A DNA stretch of 60,574 nt from Acidimicrobiia bacterium (GCA_023264995.1 JAHFUR010000016.1:1-60574), one strand, 5' to 3'. Positions 17,765 through 29,802 are shown, counted from the stretch's first letter. Notes: generated by a model not told the origin, from the sequence alone. Made by a program: numbers and translations.

Positions 17765-18703
17765 CTAGGAGACCTTGAGCGTGGCGGCCTGGCCGAAGGT
17801 GAGCTGGACCAGCTCGACGGTGTAGCTGGCGTAGCGGGCCGACTTCGGGGGGGCCGTGCCCAGGACGAGGACGGCGGCCGGCGTGCCGGTCTTGACCACA
17901 GCGACAGCGATACTGGCGTCGCCGGCGAGGATGCACTGCTGGGTCGGACGGCACCGGCTGTCCTCCACAACCTTGGTGAACGTCACGGTCAGTCCCTCCC
18001 CCGCCACCGACACCGTGTCGCCGACGCTGACCGTGAAGGTGGAGCCCAGGGCCACGGCCCGGCCCGGCCCGGTCGTCACCGTCGTCGCCGGCGCGGTCGT
18101 GGGCGGGGCCTTGGTGGTCGAGGGCCGAGGCGCCGTGGTCGTGGCGCCCCGGACCGCGGTGGTCGTCGTCGGAGGCGGGCACCCCCACACGCCCCGGCCG
18201 GCGGTCCTAGCCTCGGACTCCGCCGCCGCCAGCTGCTCCCGGTACCGTTGGTTCGGACCGCCGGCCGCGGCTGTGGCCAGGCCCTCATGCACGAGCTTCT
18301 CGTTGTAGGGCCCGCCGTCGCTCTCCCACACGTACCGCAGGAGGGCACCGGCGGCGTCGGCGTCCTGGGCGTCGGCCAGCACGTAGACCGTGGCCCCGAC
18401 GGGTAGCTCCCGGCGGGCGAACGCGTCGGCCTCGGCGGCTCGGCACGTGCCGGCGCCCGCCGGGGCGACGCCGATGACCGAGACGGCGACCGCCGGCGGC
18501 AGCATTGCGGTCGCCCGGGCCGCGCCCATGGTCACCTGGATGGTGCCGGCGTCGACGACCGCGACCACCGTCGCCACTTGCGCCCCGGCCGGGACGCCTG
18601 CGGGCAGGCTCGCCGGCTTCAGCTCCTTCCCCCCGCCGCCGCACGCAGTGGCGGTGACCGCGAGCACGCCACCGAGGAGCGCCGCCCGCCACCAACGCGT
18701 CAT
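17765..18703 (-). CDS. Lipoprotein with degenerate thermonuclease-like domain
   Basis: A lipoprotein signal ends at LAVTATAC, so Cys near residue 21 is the lipidation site. Residues 40-175 follow the staphylococcal nuclease fold, recognisable by YNEKLVHEGLATAA and AAESEARTAGRGVWGC. The catalytic positions appear lost: the usual DGDT is DAGT and the usual RLIGVDAPE is replaced by VSVIGVAPAG. After a Thr/Pro linker, a C-terminal domain has VSVGDTVSVAGEGLTVTF and EDSRCRPTQQCILAGDASIA, a domain seen in other exported bacterial proteins. I infer a non-catalytic binding protein on the outer face of the membrane. Confidence 0.75.
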   Translation of the reverse strand: MTRWWRAALLGGVLAVTATACGGGGKELKPASLPAGVPAGAQVATVVAVVDAGTIQVTMGAARATAMLPPAVAVSVIGVAPAGAGTCRAAEADAFARRELPVGATVYVLADAQDADAAGALLRYVWESDGGPYNEKLVHEGLATAAAGGPNQRYREQLAAAESEARTAGRGVWGCPPPTTTTAVRGATTTAPRPSTTKAPPTTAPATTVTTGPGRAVALGSTFTVSVGDTVSVAGEGLTVTFTKVVEDSRCRPTQQCILAGDASIAVAVVKTGTPAAVLVLGTAPPKSARYASYTVELVQLTFGQAATLKVS

Positions 18704-18748
18704 CCTCGAACCGTACCTAACACCGGGGCGACGAGCACCGCCTCGCCT

Positions 18749-19195
18749 CTACTCGTAGTACCCCGAGTGGATATAGACGCACGGGACGCCTTCCTCGTGG
18801 AGCATGTCGGCATTGCGCCGGTCGTCCTCGAAGCCCAGGCGGAGGTCGAAGCCGTGGGCCCGCAGCTCGGCCACGGTCAGGCGCTTGAACTCCCGGGCCG
18901 CGGCATAGTCGCCGATGTTGCGCATGATCAGCAGGTCCCACCGGATCTCGTAGCGCTCGAGCCAGGCCAGGGTCTGGGGCTGGACCCGCACCGGCCGGCC
19001 GGTGAGGAGGACGACCGCCAGGTCGCGGTCGAGGAGGTCGAGGAGGCGGGCGACCTCGGCGATCACCGGGTCGTCGCCGCACGCGTCGAAGAAGGCCCGC
19101 CAGTTGCGCTTGGCCTGGTCTTCGAGGAAGTGCTGGCGGCCGGTGGCGTCGGAGAGGACCCCGTCGATGTCGACCAGCACGGCGGCGCCGCCCAC
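18749..19195 (-). CDS. HAD-superfamily phosphatase, polynucleotide-kinase phosphatase-like
   Basis: The 148-residue protein has HAD motif I in VLVDIDGVLSDATGR, motif II Thr in VVLLTGRPVRVQPQTL, and an acidic motif in RLGFEDDRRNADMLHEEGV. The segment KRNWRAFFDACGDDPVIAEV resembles the phosphatase domain of T4 polynucleotide kinase, so the substrate may be a phosphorylated nucleic acid end or a small nucleotide; this is not proven. I set the start at GTG 19195, 46 bases after the acs stop, with GGAG just upstream. It probably shares a message with acs. Confidence 0.75.
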   Translation of the reverse strand: MGGAAVLVDIDGVLSDATGRQHFLEDQAKRNWRAFFDACGDDPVIAEVARLLDLLDRDLAVVLLTGRPVRVQPQTLAWLERYEIRWDLLIMRNIGDYAAAREFKRLTVAELRAHGFDLRLGFEDDRRNADMLHEEGVPCVYIHSGYYE

Positions 19196-19241
19196 AGCTC
19201 CGCCGTGCCAGCGCCAGTGCGAGGGGATGTCGGGCAGGCGG

Positions 19242-21221
19242 CTACTCCTCGTCCGGTCCGCCGGCGGCCGCCCGCCGCTTGATCTCCTCGACGACTGACG
19301 CGTCGGCCAACGTGGTGGTGTCGCCCAACGCCCGGCCCTCGGCCACATCGCGCAGCAGCCGGCGCATGATCTTGCCGCTGCGGGTCTTGGGCAGGTCGTC
19401 GGTGAAGATGACCGTCTTCGGCCGGGCAATGGCGCCGATCTTCTTGGTCACGTGCCGGCGCAACGCCTCGCCGTGCTCCGCCGAGACGTCGCCCCCGCCC
19501 TTGACCGTGACGAAGGCCACGATGGCCTGGCCAGTGGTGTCGTCCTTGGCCCCGACGACGGCGGCCTCGGCCACCGACGGATGGTCGACCAGCGCTGACT
19601 CGACCTCGGTGGTCGACACTCGATGGCCGGAGATGTTCATCACGTCGTCGACGCGGCCCATCAGCCAGAAGTAGCCCTCGTCGTCGATCCGGGCCCCGTC
19701 GCCGGCGAAGTACCGGCCCTCGAAGCGCGACCAGTACGTCTGGCGGTAGCGCTCGGGGTCGCCGTAGATACCCCGGAGCATCGAGGGCCAGGGCCTGGTC
19801 AGGGTCAGGTAGCCGCCGCCCGTGGCGCAGACGTTGCCCTGGTCGTCGACCACCTCGGCCCCGATGCCGGGCAAGGGGAAGGTGGCCGAGCCCGGCCGCA
19901 GGGTGGTGGCGCCCGGGAGCGGGGAGATCATGATGGCCCCCGTCTCGGTCTGCCACCAGGTGTCGACGAGAGGGCAGCGCCCGCCGCCGATGTGCTGGTG
20001 GTACCACATCCACGCCTCGGGGTTGATGGGCTCCCCGACCGAGCCGAGCACCCGCAACGACGTCAGGTCGTGGGCCTCGGGGTACTCGGTGCCCCACTTC
20101 ATGAACGTGCGGATGGCCGTCGGCGCGGTGTAGAGGATGCTGACCCCGTAGCGCTCGATGATCGACCACCACCGGTCCTTCTGGGGGAAGTCCGGGCTGC
20201 CCTCGTACATGACCGACGTGGCCCCGTTGGCCAGGGGGCCGTAGACGATGTAGCTGTGGCCGGTGACCCAGCCGATGTCAGCCGCGCACCAGTAGACATC
20301 GGTGTCGGCATGGAGGTCGAAGACGTACTTGTGGGTGAAGGCGGCCTGGGTCAGGTAGCCGCCCGTGGTGTGCATGATCCCCTTGGGCTTGGCCGTCGTG
20401 CCCGAGGTGTAGAGGAGGTACAGGAGGTCCTCGGCGTCCATGGGCTCGGGGGCGACGGCCGCTTCCTCGTCGGTGACGGTGGCCATGAGGTCGTGGTACC
20501 AGTGGTCACGGCCGTCGTCCCACGCCACGGGCTTGTCGGTGCGGCGCACGACGACCACATGCTCGATGGACGGTGTCTCGGCGACGGCGGCGTCGGCATT
20601 GTCCTTGAGTGGCACCACGGCGCCCCGCCGCCAGCCACCGTCGGCGGTGATGAGGACGCGCGCTTCGGCATCGTTGATGCGGTCACGCAGCGACTCCGAC
20701 GAGAAGCCGCCGAACACCACCGAATGGGGTGCGCCCAGGCGGGCGCAGGCCAGCATGGCCACCGGGAGCTCGGGCACCATCGGCATGTAGATGGCCACCC
20801 GGTCGCCCTTGGCCACACCTAGCGACCGCAGCACGGCGGCGAACCGGGCCACCTCGGACTGCAGGTCGGCGTAGGTGACGGTGCGGGTGTCGCCCGGCTC
20901 GCCCTCCCAGTGGAACGCCACCTTGGCGCCGCGGCCCCCCTCCACGTGGCGGTCGATGCAGTTGTACGACACGTTGAGCTTCCCGCCGACGAACCACCTG
21001 GCAAAGGGCAGGTCCCACTCGAGGATGGTGTGCCAGTCCTGCGACCAGTCGAGCAGGTCGGCGGCCTGGCGGGCCCAGAAGCCCTGCCAGTCGCGCTCGG
21101 CATCGTCGTACATCCACGGGTCGACCACCAGGGCGTCACGCTTGAACGCCTCCGACGGCGGGAACGAACGCTCCTCGAGCTGGTAGGCCTCGATCGTCGG
21201 GGGCACGCCTGCCTCAGCCAT
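19242..21221 (-). CDS. acs: Acetyl-CoA synthetase
   Basis: The 659-residue enzyme turns acetate, ATP and CoA into acetyl-CoA by way of acetyl-AMP. The AMP-binding core is [20 protein letters not shown]; further conserved blocks are [16 protein letters not shown] and the hinge [18 protein letters not shown]. The C-terminal [14 protein letters not shown] carries the lysine that acetylation silences in known Acs proteins. ATG 21221 is chosen since the longer frame upstream runs into the divergent gene. A TAGGCT box ends eight bases before the ATG, so the message may be leaderless. The HAD gene follows. Confidence 0.96.
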   Translation of the reverse strand: MAEAGVPPTIEAYQLEERSFPPSEAFKRDALVVDPWMYDDAERDWQGFWARQAADLLDWSQDWHTILEWDLPFARWFVGGKLNVSYNCIDRHVEGGRGAKVAFHWEGEPGDTRTVTYADLQSEVARFAAVLRSLGVAKGDRVAIYMPMVPELPVAMLACARLGAPHSVVFGGFSSESLRDRINDAEARVLITADGGWRRGAVVPLKDNADAAVAETPSIEHVVVVRRTDKPVAWDDGRDHWYHDLMATVTDEEAAVAPEPMDAEDLLYLLYTSGTTAKPKGIMHTTGGYLTQAAFTHKYVFDLHADTDVYWCAADIGWVTGHSYIVYGPLANGATSVMYEGSPDFPQKDRWWSIIERYGVSILYTAPTAIRTFMKWGTEYPEAHDLTSLRVLGSVGEPINPEAWMWYHQHIGGGRCPLVDTWWQTETGAIMISPLPGATTLRPGSATFPLPGIGAEVVDDQGNVCATGGGYLTLTRPWPSMLRGIYGDPERYRQTYWSRFEGRYFAGDGARIDDEGYFWLMGRVDDVMNISGHRVSTTEVESALVDHPSVAEAAVVGAKDDTTGQAIVAFVTVKGGGDVSAEHGEALRRHVTKKIGAIARPKTVIFTDDLPKTRSGKIMRRLLRDVAEGRALGDTTTLADASVVEEIKRRAAAGGPDEE

Positions 21222-21281
21222 AAGCCCGGAGCCTACCCACCGGGCCGCTCGCAACGGGCGGGGTCGATAACCTTCCCCGAC

Positions 21282-22715
21282 GTGGAGGGGGGCGACGTCG
21301 CAGCCGCGCCGGGAGGCCTCACCTGCCAGCGCCACGGGCAACCCACCAAGATCACCTGCGCCACCTGCGACGTCCCGATCTGCCCGGCGTGCGCCGTCCG
21401 CACCCAGGTCGGCCTGAAGTGCCCCGACCACGCCACGCCGCCGGCGCCGCCGCGGAGCAACCGCTCGCAGACCGTCATCGGCATCCTCGTCGTCCTGGCC
21501 CTGGCCGGTCTGATCCAGGTAGTCCGGACCACCGGCCGGGGGGACCCGGCCCGGCCGCCCTGCCCCACCGAGACCGCGCCCGACGTCGGCATCGGGGCCG
21601 AGGGCGGCACCCACTGGAAGGAGATGTCCCCGTCGGGCCTGTGCGGGCGCTACAACGCCGCCCAGGTGTGGACGGGCACCCAGCTGCTCGTGTGGGGCGG
21701 GGAGAACTGCGCCGGCGCCGCGTGCCCGACCTTCCGCGCCCCCCACCTGGTGGACGGCGCCGCCTACACGCCGGCCACCGACCGGTGGCGGAAGCTGGCC
21801 CGGTCGCCGCTGTCGGGCCGGGCGCCAGCGGCCGTGGCCTGGACCGGGACGGAGATGGTGGTGTGGGGTGGCGTCAACGCCGACGGGTTCCTGGCCGACG
21901 GGGCGGCCTACGACCCGGCCCGGGACCGGTGGCGGCCCCTCGCCGGGTCACCGCTCACGCCCCGCAACCGGCCGATGTCGGCGTGGACCGGGCGGGAGCT
22001 GCTGGTCTGGGGGGGCAACGACCTCGACCACGGGTTCGCCGACGGGGCGGCCTACGACCCCGCCGCCGACCGCTGGCGGCCGTTCGCCCCGTCACCGCTC
22101 GCGGCCCGCACCGGCGGCGTCGCGGCATGGACCGGGCGGGAGCTCGTGGTGTGGGGCGGCGTCGACCTGGGCGCCGGCGCCGAACTTCGTGACGGCGCCG
22201 CCTACGACCCGGCCACCGACCGCTGGCGGGCGCTGGCCGCCGCCCCGCTGGCCGGCCGCGACGGGCCGGCATCGGCCTGGACGGGGCGCGAGCTACTGGT
22301 CTGGGGTGGCAACACCATCGGCGGCAACACGTTCTACGGCGACGGGGCCGCCTACGACCCGACGGCCGACCGGTGGAGGTCGTTGCCGAACGCACCGGTC
22401 GTCGCCCGGACGTCGCCGGCGGCCGTATGGAGCGGTCGGGAGCTACTGGTCTGGGGCGGCATCAGCCTGCCCGGCGCTGCCGACAACGGGCCGCTCGACC
22501 GGCTGATCGAGCGGCGGACGTCGCTCACGCCGCTCGAGGACGGCGCGGCTTACGACCCGGCCACCGACCGCTGGCGCACCCTCGAACCCGTCCCCCTGCT
22601 GGGCCGCGGGCTCCCGATGGCCGTCTGGGACGGCGACAGCATGCTGATGTGGGGCGGCCTCGTGGTCGTCAGCTCGCCGGCGTCATCGTCGGAGGGCGTC
22701 CGCTACCGGCCCTGA
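21282..22715 (+). CDS. Membrane-anchored kelch-repeat protein with N-terminal zinc-binding segment
   Basis: About 477 residues. The first 60 hold a Cys/His-rich B-box-like segment ([33 protein letters not shown]). One membrane helix follows ([18 protein letters not shown]). The rest is seven repeats that each contain WTG-x-ELLVWGG followed by [13 protein letters not shown], so a seven-bladed kelch propeller outside the cell is likely. No enzyme motif is seen. The start is GTG 21282; TAACCT lies eight bases upstream without a ribosome site, so the message is probably leaderless. The gene is divergent from acs and convergent with midA. Function unknown; the propeller may bind a ligand or protein. 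Confidence 0.78.
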   Translation: MEGGDVAAAPGGLTCQRHGQPTKITCATCDVPICPACAVRTQVGLKCPDHATPPAPPRSNRSQTVIGILVVLALAGLIQVVRTTGRGDPARPPCPTETAPDVGIGAEGGTHWKEMSPSGLCGRYNAAQVWTGTQLLVWGGENCAGAACPTFRAPHLVDGAAYTPATDRWRKLARSPLSGRAPAAVAWTGTEMVVWGGVNADGFLADGAAYDPARDRWRPLAGSPLTPRNRPMSAWTGRELLVWGGNDLDHGFADGAAYDPAADRWRPFAPSPLAARTGGVAAWTGRELVVWGGVDLGAGAELRDGAAYDPATDRWRALAAAPLAGRDGPASAWTGRELLVWGGNTIGGNTFYGDGAAYDPTADRWRSLPNAPVVARTSPAAVWSGRELLVWGGISLPGAADNGPLDRLIERRTSLTPLEDGAAYDPATDRWRTLEPVPLLGRGLPMAVWDGDSMLMWGGLVVVSSPASSSEGVRYRP

Positions 22716-22774
22716 AGGTCAGGGCCGGCACCCGGCGCGCCGATCTCGGAGGCGAACCGCAGCGCGTCCTCCAA

Positions 22775-22882
22775 CCACGCCAGCCGCTATGCGGGCGTGG
22801 CAGCCGACGAGGCGTCGCGTTGGTCCTGACCGTGGCGCTCCCAGCCCCAGTCGAGGGTGCCCGCCTCCCCGTCGGGGAGCGG
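22775..22882. terminator. Two hairpins between the convergent kelch gene and midA
   Basis: The 187-base spacer has no gene. The first hairpin, 22775-22800, pairs CCACGC with GCGTGG and CCGC with GCGG around TAT, with a three-base bulge. The second, 22861-22882, pairs CTCCCC with GGGGAG across a three-base loop and extends by CCG/CGG. Neither has a T-run. Together they may terminate transcription from both sides. Confidence 0.4.
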
Positions 22883-22902
22883 CCCCGGTCCCGCGGCGGC
22901 GG

Positions 22903-23889
22903 TCATGGCGACCCTCCGCGCCCAAGCTGCACCAGGGCTTTGCCCGGTCCCCACTCGAGCACCCGGAAGGCGCCCAGGCCGGCGGAGTCGGTGAGGGCGG
23001 CGCCCTCACCCACCCGGCTGCGCGACTTCAGGGCCTGGAGGTCGCCGATGTGGGCCCGGGCCAGCCACGCGTCCCGGGCTTCCGCGACCAGCTCGTCGAT
23101 GCCGTGGGCCCGCAGGAAGTCGGCTTGGCTGCGATCTGACGCCGGCGCCGGCAACTGGTCGACCGCCAGCTCGCAGGTCACGTCCTGGGCGCCAAGGTCG
23201 GCGAGGGGGTGGGTGCCCCGCCCGTGGCCGCGGTAGGTCCGGGCCCAGTCGGTCCACGGCCGGCCGGCCATCGACGGGGTCGTGTCGGCATAGTCGATGG
23301 CCACAACCCGGCCGGCGGTCACCAGCGCACGCGCCCGGTCGACCCACGCCCGGGCCACGCGCTGCACCGGGATGCGGGCGCCCACCTCGGCGCCGGGCGC
23401 CAGCCGGCCTTCGGGCGGGTCGTCGACCGGGACCAGCGTCTCGGTCAGGCTCTCCGTCACCCGCACCTCGGCCCAGCCCCCGGCCTGTCGTTCAAGGAGG
23501 CCGAAGGGCAGGTTGTCGAGCAGTTCGTTGGCCAGGACGACGCCGACGAAGGGCTCCGCGGGCAGGTCGGCGGCCGGGCCCACGCCGGCGGGCAACTGGG
23601 CGCGCAGCGTGCTCGACCGCTCGACAGCCACGTACCGAAGGGCGGCCCCGCACGCCGGCCCCGCCGCCAACACGCCCCGGGCCAGGGCGCCCCGGCCGGC
23701 GCCGGCCTCGACCACGGTGAACGGCTCGGGCTCACCCAGCTCCCGCCACCAGCCGTCGAGCGCCCGGGCCAGCACGGCCCCGAACAGCGGGCCGACCTCC
23801 GGGCTGGTCAGGAAGTCACCGGCCCGGCCGGCGCCCCCGCCCGTCTCGTAGAACCCCAGGCCGGGCTCGTACAGCGCCCGCTCCACCAC
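22903..23889 (-). CDS. MidA/NDUFAF7-type SAM-dependent methyltransferase
   Basis: The sequence has the marks of this family: LYEPGLGFYETGGG, GDFLTSPEVGPLFGAVLARA, the SAM site TVVEAGAGRGALARGVL, and VVLANELLDNLPFGLLE. The mitochondrial relative NDUFAF7 methylates an arginine of the NuoD homologue and is needed for complex I assembly. Here the gene lies directly behind nuoN of an 11-gene complex I operon, which fits that role. The start is unclear: 18 further family-like residues (EIVAERARHEGPLGYEQ) lie upstream in frame as far as the nuoN stop, but there is no ATG, GTG or TTG before GTG 23889. Confidence 0.85.
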   Translation of the reverse strand: MVERALYEPGLGFYETGGGAGRAGDFLTSPEVGPLFGAVLARALDGWWRELGEPEPFTVVEAGAGRGALARGVLAAGPACGAALRYVAVERSSTLRAQLPAGVGPAADLPAEPFVGVVLANELLDNLPFGLLERQAGGWAEVRVTESLTETLVPVDDPPEGRLAPGAEVGARIPVQRVARAWVDRARALVTAGRVVAIDYADTTPSMAGRPWTDWARTYRGHGRGTHPLADLGAQDVTCELAVDQLPAPASDRSQADFLRAHGIDELVAEARDAWLARAHIGDLQALKSRSRVGEGAALTDSAGLGAFRVLEWGPGKALVQLGRGGSP

Positions 23890-23942
23890 CTGCTCGTACC
23901 CGAGGGGCCCCTCGTGGCGGGCCCGCTCGGCGACGATCTCCG

Positions 23943-25430
23943 CTACGGAACGAGCGACGCCAGGTCCCCGAAGTTGGCGAAGGTCTGCGGGTAGACGCCC
24001 ACGATGATGACGATGGCCGCGGTGATGCCCAACGCCGTGACCAGCGCCGCCGGCACCTGGATGGGCGTGCGGTCGCCGTCGGGCACCGGGTTCATCCACA
24101 TCTCCCGGGCGATCGACGCATAGTAGAAGAGGGCGATCACCGAGTTGACGGCGGCCACCACGCCGAGCAGGACCGCCCACGATGTGCCGGCGTCCAGCAC
24201 GGCCCGGAAGATGAACAGCTTGGCCCACGCCCCCGCCAGCGGTGGGATGCCGGCCAGGGAGAACAGGAAGATCGTCATCAGCACGGCCAGGCCGGGGGCG
24301 TACTCATAGAGCCCGCCGTAGGAGGAGATCTCGCCCGAGCGGGTCTTGCGGGCCACGGCGACGATGATGGAGAAGGCGCCCAGGTTCATGGCCGCGTAGA
24401 CCAGCAGGTACACGACCGCGGCAGTGAACGCGCTCTTGGCGCCGGCGCCGTCGTTCGAGCCGGCGATGGCGAACGGCACCAGGATGTAGCCGGCCTGGGC
24501 GATCGACGAGTACGCCAGCATGCGCACGATGTTCTTCTGGCGGAGGGCCACCAGGTTGCCGACCGTCATTGTCAGCGCGGCCAGGATGCCGAACATCGGC
24601 CCCCACACGTCGCCCCGGCCGAAGAAGCCTACGAAGATGAGCTCGAGCAGGGCGACGAACCCGCCCGTCTTGGACGCCACCGAGAGGAAGGCGGTGACGG
24701 GCGTGGGCGCGCCCTCGTAGGTGTCGGGCGCCCATGAGTGGAACGGGACGGCGGACACTTTGAAGGCGAAGCCCACGATGATGAAGACGATGGCCATGGT
24801 CACCAGGGGCTGGTGGGCCGCGCTGCCGTGCATCTGCTCGCCGATCTTGGCCAGCACGGTCGTCCCCGTGAAGCCGTAGATCAACGACATGCCGTAGAGC
24901 ATGATCGCCGACGCCAGCACACCCAGCAGGTAGTACTTGAGCGACGCCTCGTTGCTCCTCAGGTCGCGCTTGCGCCAGCCGGCCAGCATGTAGGCGGGGA
25001 GCGACAGCGTCTCCAGGGCCACGAAGATGGTGATGAGGTCACGCGACGACGCCATGACCATCATGCCGAGCAGCGAGCACAGAAGGAGGAAGTAGAACTC
25101 CCCCTCGTAGTAGTCGCCGTCCTCGATGTAGTTGCTCGACATCAGCAGGACCACGAAGCCGATGCCGAGGAACAGGGCTTTCAGGACGAGGGCGAAGTTG
25201 TCGACCACGTAGGCCCCGCCCACCATCGACCGCACATCGGTCTCCGACAGGGCCAGGGACAGGATCGGGGCCATGGCCGCCACCAGCCCGAAGGCGGCGA
25301 TGTTCGAGAGCAGCCACTTGCGTGACGAGTCCAGGAACAGGTCGGCCACCAGGATCACGGCCAGCACGGCCGTGACCACGATCTCCGGGGAGAGGGCGTG
25401 GTAGTCGAGGTTGGGGGTGGTGAACGGCAT
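23943..25430 (-). CDS. nuoN: Complex I membrane subunit NuoN (11-subunit operon)
   Basis: This 495-residue protein is one of the three antiporter-like proton-channel subunits. It shows about 14 hydrophobic segments. The conserved Glu of helix 5 is in VALETLSLPAYMLAGW, and the key Lys positions lie in FAFKVSAVPFHSWAPDTYEG and further on in NIVRMLAYSSIAQAGYILV. It is the last nuo gene of the operon, six bases after nuoM. Sequence similarity to the second NuoN at 34452 is only family-level, so the two operons are not a recent duplication. Confidence 0.95.
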   Translation of the reverse strand: MPFTTPNLDYHALSPEIVVTAVLAVILVADLFLDSSRKWLLSNIAAFGLVAAMAPILSLALSETDVRSMVGGAYVVDNFALVLKALFLGIGFVVLLMSSNYIEDGDYYEGEFYFLLLCSLLGMMVMASSRDLITIFVALETLSLPAYMLAGWRKRDLRSNEASLKYYLLGVLASAIMLYGMSLIYGFTGTTVLAKIGEQMHGSAAHQPLVTMAIVFIIVGFAFKVSAVPFHSWAPDTYEGAPTPVTAFLSVASKTGGFVALLELIFVGFFGRGDVWGPMFGILAALTMTVGNLVALRQKNIVRMLAYSSIAQAGYILVPFAIAGSNDGAGAKSAFTAAVVYLLVYAAMNLGAFSIIVAVARKTRSGEISSYGGLYEYAPGLAVLMTIFLFSLAGIPPLAGAWAKLFIFRAVLDAGTSWAVLLGVVAAVNSVIALFYYASIAREMWMNPVPDGDRTPIQVPAALVTALGITAAIVIIVGVYPQTFANFGDLASLVP

Positions 25431-25436
25431 GCGCGC

Positions 25437-26963
25437 CTACCTGCCCGCGGCGGCGCCGGCGGCCCCCACGGCGTCGACGCCGTGGGTGACCACACTGACG
25501 GCGGCGTCGGTCATCTGGAAGAGCAGGTGGGGGAAGATGCCGAAGACCAGGATGCCCAGGAGCAGGGGCACCCAGGCGATGTACTCGGGGATGTGCACGT
25601 CGTGGATGTGGGCCTTCTCAAACTCGGGCTTGACCACCCCGAAGGCCACCCGCTGCAACATCCAGAGCAGATAGCCGGCGGCAAAGACGGTGCCGATGGC
25701 GGCCACGGCCATGTAGGCCCGGAACGTGGCCTCGCTCAGGCCGGCGGCCGGTTGGTACGCCGAGAGGATGGCGGGGAACTCACCCCAGAACCCGGCCAGG
25801 CCGGGAAGGCCCAACGAGGCGAAGGCGCAGAACCCCAGCATCCAACCCATGCGGGGTGCCTGGAGCAGGAGGCCGCCCAGGCGGGACAGCTCACGGGTGC
25901 CGAAGCGCTCCTGGATGGAGCCGGCGATGAAGAAGAGCATGCCGGTGATGAGGCCGTGGGCCACCATCCCGAACACGGCGGCGTTGATGCCGAAGGTGGT
26001 GAGGGTGGCGATGCCGAGCATCACGAAACCCATGTGGGCCACCGACGAGAAGGCGATGAGGCGCTTCATGTCGCGCTGAGCCAGGCAGCCCAGGGCGCCG
26101 TAGATGATGCCGATGACCGCCAGCAGGCCGATCCAGGGCGCCCACGACCGGGCCGCCTCAGGAAGGATCGGGATGGCGATGCGGATGAACCCGTAGGTGC
26201 CCAACTTCAGGAGGACGGCCGCCAGGATCACCGAGCCGACCGTCGGCGCCTCGGTGTGGGCGTCGGGCAGCCAGGTGTGGAACGGGAACATGGGCACCTT
26301 GATGGCGAAGCCCATGAACAGGCCGCCGAAGATCAGTAGCTGGGTGCCGTGGGCGATGGCCCCGCCCTGGGCGATGAGCAGGGGGATGTCGAAGGTCTGC
26401 CCGCCCTTGAAGTACAGGGCCAGGAAGCTCAGGATCATCAGCGCCGAGCCGAACAACGTATAGAGGAAGAACTTGATGGCCGCGTACTGGCGGTTCGGCC
26501 CGCCCCAGACGCCGATCATGAAGTACATCGGCAGCAGGACCAGCTCGAAGAACACGAAGAACAGGATCAGGTCCTGGGCGGCGAAGGTGCCGTTCATGCC
26601 CGTCTCCAGGACGAGCATCAGGATCAGGAAGGCCTTGGGGTTGTGCGGCTCGGGGAAGTGGTCCCACGAGTAGATGACACACAGGACAGTGATCACCATC
26701 GACAGGATCAGCAGCGGCAGGGAGATGCCGTCGATGCCGATGTGGTAGCGGCTGTTGATCACCTCGATCCAGCCGTGGTTCACCGTGTACTGGAGGCGGC
26801 CGGCGTCGCCGTAGTCGAACCCGAAGAGCAGGGACAGCCCGATGACCGCGGTGGCCAGCGTCACCACCAGGGCGACGGCCTTGAGCATCTCCTCCCGCTC
26901 ACGCGGTATGAGCGCCAGCAGCGCGGCGCCGACAATGGGCAAGAAGACCGCAGCGGTCAGCAT
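25437..26963 (-). CDS. nuoM: Complex I membrane subunit NuoM (11-subunit operon)
   Basis: A 508-residue antiporter-like subunit starting at ATG 26963 (LTAAVFLPIVGAALLALIP). The channel Glu is in FFVFFELVLLPMYFMIGVWG; the lysine-bearing helices include GFAIKVPMFPFHTWLPDAHT and DMKRLIAFSSVAHMGFVML. The protein pumps protons as part of the membrane arm. The open frame extends upstream into nuoL, but the ATG follows the nuoL stop by 16 bases and gives the normal length. Confidence 0.96.
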   Translation of the reverse strand: MLTAAVFLPIVGAALLALIPREREEMLKAVALVVTLATAVIGLSLLFGFDYGDAGRLQYTVNHGWIEVINSRYHIGIDGISLPLLILSMVITVLCVIYSWDHFPEPHNPKAFLILMLVLETGMNGTFAAQDLILFFVFFELVLLPMYFMIGVWGGPNRQYAAIKFFLYTLFGSALMILSFLALYFKGGQTFDIPLLIAQGGAIAHGTQLLIFGGLFMGFAIKVPMFPFHTWLPDAHTEAPTVGSVILAAVLLKLGTYGFIRIAIPILPEAARSWAPWIGLLAVIGIIYGALGCLAQRDMKRLIAFSSVAHMGFVMLGIATLTTFGINAAVFGMVAHGLITGMLFFIAGSIQERFGTRELSRLGGLLLQAPRMGWMLGFCAFASLGLPGLAGFWGEFPAILSAYQPAAGLSEATFRAYMAVAAIGTVFAAGYLLWMLQRVAFGVVKPEFEKAHIHDVHIPEYIAWVPLLLGILVFGIFPHLLFQMTDAAVSVVTHGVDAVGAAGAAAGR

Positions 26964-26979
26964 CTGTTTCGAGACTCCC

Positions 26980-28947
<1,968 letters not shown>

Positions 28948-28959
28948 GGGTTGTGAGTC

Positions 28960-29259
28960 CTAGCCCTTCATCTGGGCAAGCTCGTCCAGGTCGATGTCGG
29001 CCCGGTTACGGAAGATCAGCAGGACGATGGCCAGCCCCACGCCCACCTCGGCGGCGGCGATGGCGATCACGAACAGGGAGAACACCTGCCCGATCACGTT
29101 GTCGCGGAAGGCGCCGAAGGCGATCAGGTTGATGTTGACCGCGTTGAGCATGAGCTCGATCGACATCAGGACGAGGACGGCGTTCTTCCGGGACAGGACG
29201 CCGTAGACGCCGAGGCAGAAGATGACGGCGGCCAGGAGCAGGAACTGGTTCAGGTACAC
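28960..29259 (-). CDS. nuoK: Complex I membrane subunit NuoK (11-subunit operon)
   Basis: The 99-residue subunit has three membrane helices. The two conserved glutamates of the proton path are in [20 protein letters not shown] and [20 protein letters not shown] set the start at GTG 29259 ([17 protein letters not shown]), two bases after the nuoJ stop. A longer open frame upstream is in a shadow frame of nuoJ and is rejected. The C-terminus [14 protein letters not shown] is typical. Confidence 0.95.
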   Translation of the reverse strand: MYLNQFLLLAAVIFCLGVYGVLSRKNAVLVLMSIELMLNAVNINLIAFGAFRDNVIGQVFSLFVIAIAAAEVGVGLAIVLLIFRNRADIDLDELAQMKG

Positions 29260-29261
29260 GA

Positions 29262-29768
29262 CTAGTCCCTCCGGGCCAGGGCGACGGCGCCCACCAGGGC
29301 GGCGAGGAGGAGGACCGAGGACACTTCGAAGGGCACGACGTAGGCCCCGAAGATGGAGTCGCTCACCTCGGCGGTACGGCGGATGGCAAAGTCGCCGAAC
29401 TTGTCGCTGCCGAAGGCATCGAGCAGTACGGCGCCGAGAGCGCCGAAAAGGAAGAGGGCCACGAGCGCCCCGAGGATGCGCTGGTCGTTGTCGAGGTCGG
29501 CGTCGCGGCCGATCGGCGCCCGGGTGAGCATGACGCCGAAGAGGAGCAGCACCACCACGGCGCCGATATAGACCAGCACCTGGACCCACGCCACGAACTC
29601 GGCGGCGAGCAGGATGTACAGGCCGGCGGCGCCGGCCAGGACGATGGCCAGGAACAGGGCGGCGCGGACCACGTTCTGCGTCGTGACCAGCCGGAACGCC
29701 GCGGCCACCATGGCCACGGCCAGGATGCCGAAGACCACGTTCTGCGCCACCATCGTTGCCGCTATCAA
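29262..29768 (-). CDS. nuoJ: Complex I membrane subunit NuoJ (11-subunit operon)
   Basis: The 168-residue protein has five hydrophobic segments and the family block [20 protein letters not shown], which includes the helix-3 pi-bulge region that takes part in coupling. The second ATG, at 29753 ([16 protein letters not shown]), is an equally good start. The nuoK GTG follows the stop almost at once. The soluble loop between helices 4 and 5 is short ([20 protein letters not shown]). Confidence 0.93.
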   Translation of the reverse strand: MIAATMVAQNVVFGILAVAMVAAAFRLVTTQNVVRAALFLAIVLAGAAGLYILLAAEFVAWVQVLVYIGAVVVLLLFGVMLTRAPIGRDADLDNDQRILGALVALFLFGALGAVLLDAFGSDKFGDFAIRRTAEVSDSIFGAYVVPFEVSSVLLLAALVGAVALARRD

Positions 29769-29802
29769 GGTCGGGCCACCATCGTCGGGACGCTAGCTCC
29801 TG

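Noticed and set aside
25398-26339. Plus-strand open frames across the nuo region rich in His, Asp, Gly and Arg
   Set aside because: They are antisense shadows of membrane-protein genes; the composition follows from Leu, Val and Ala codons on the other strand.
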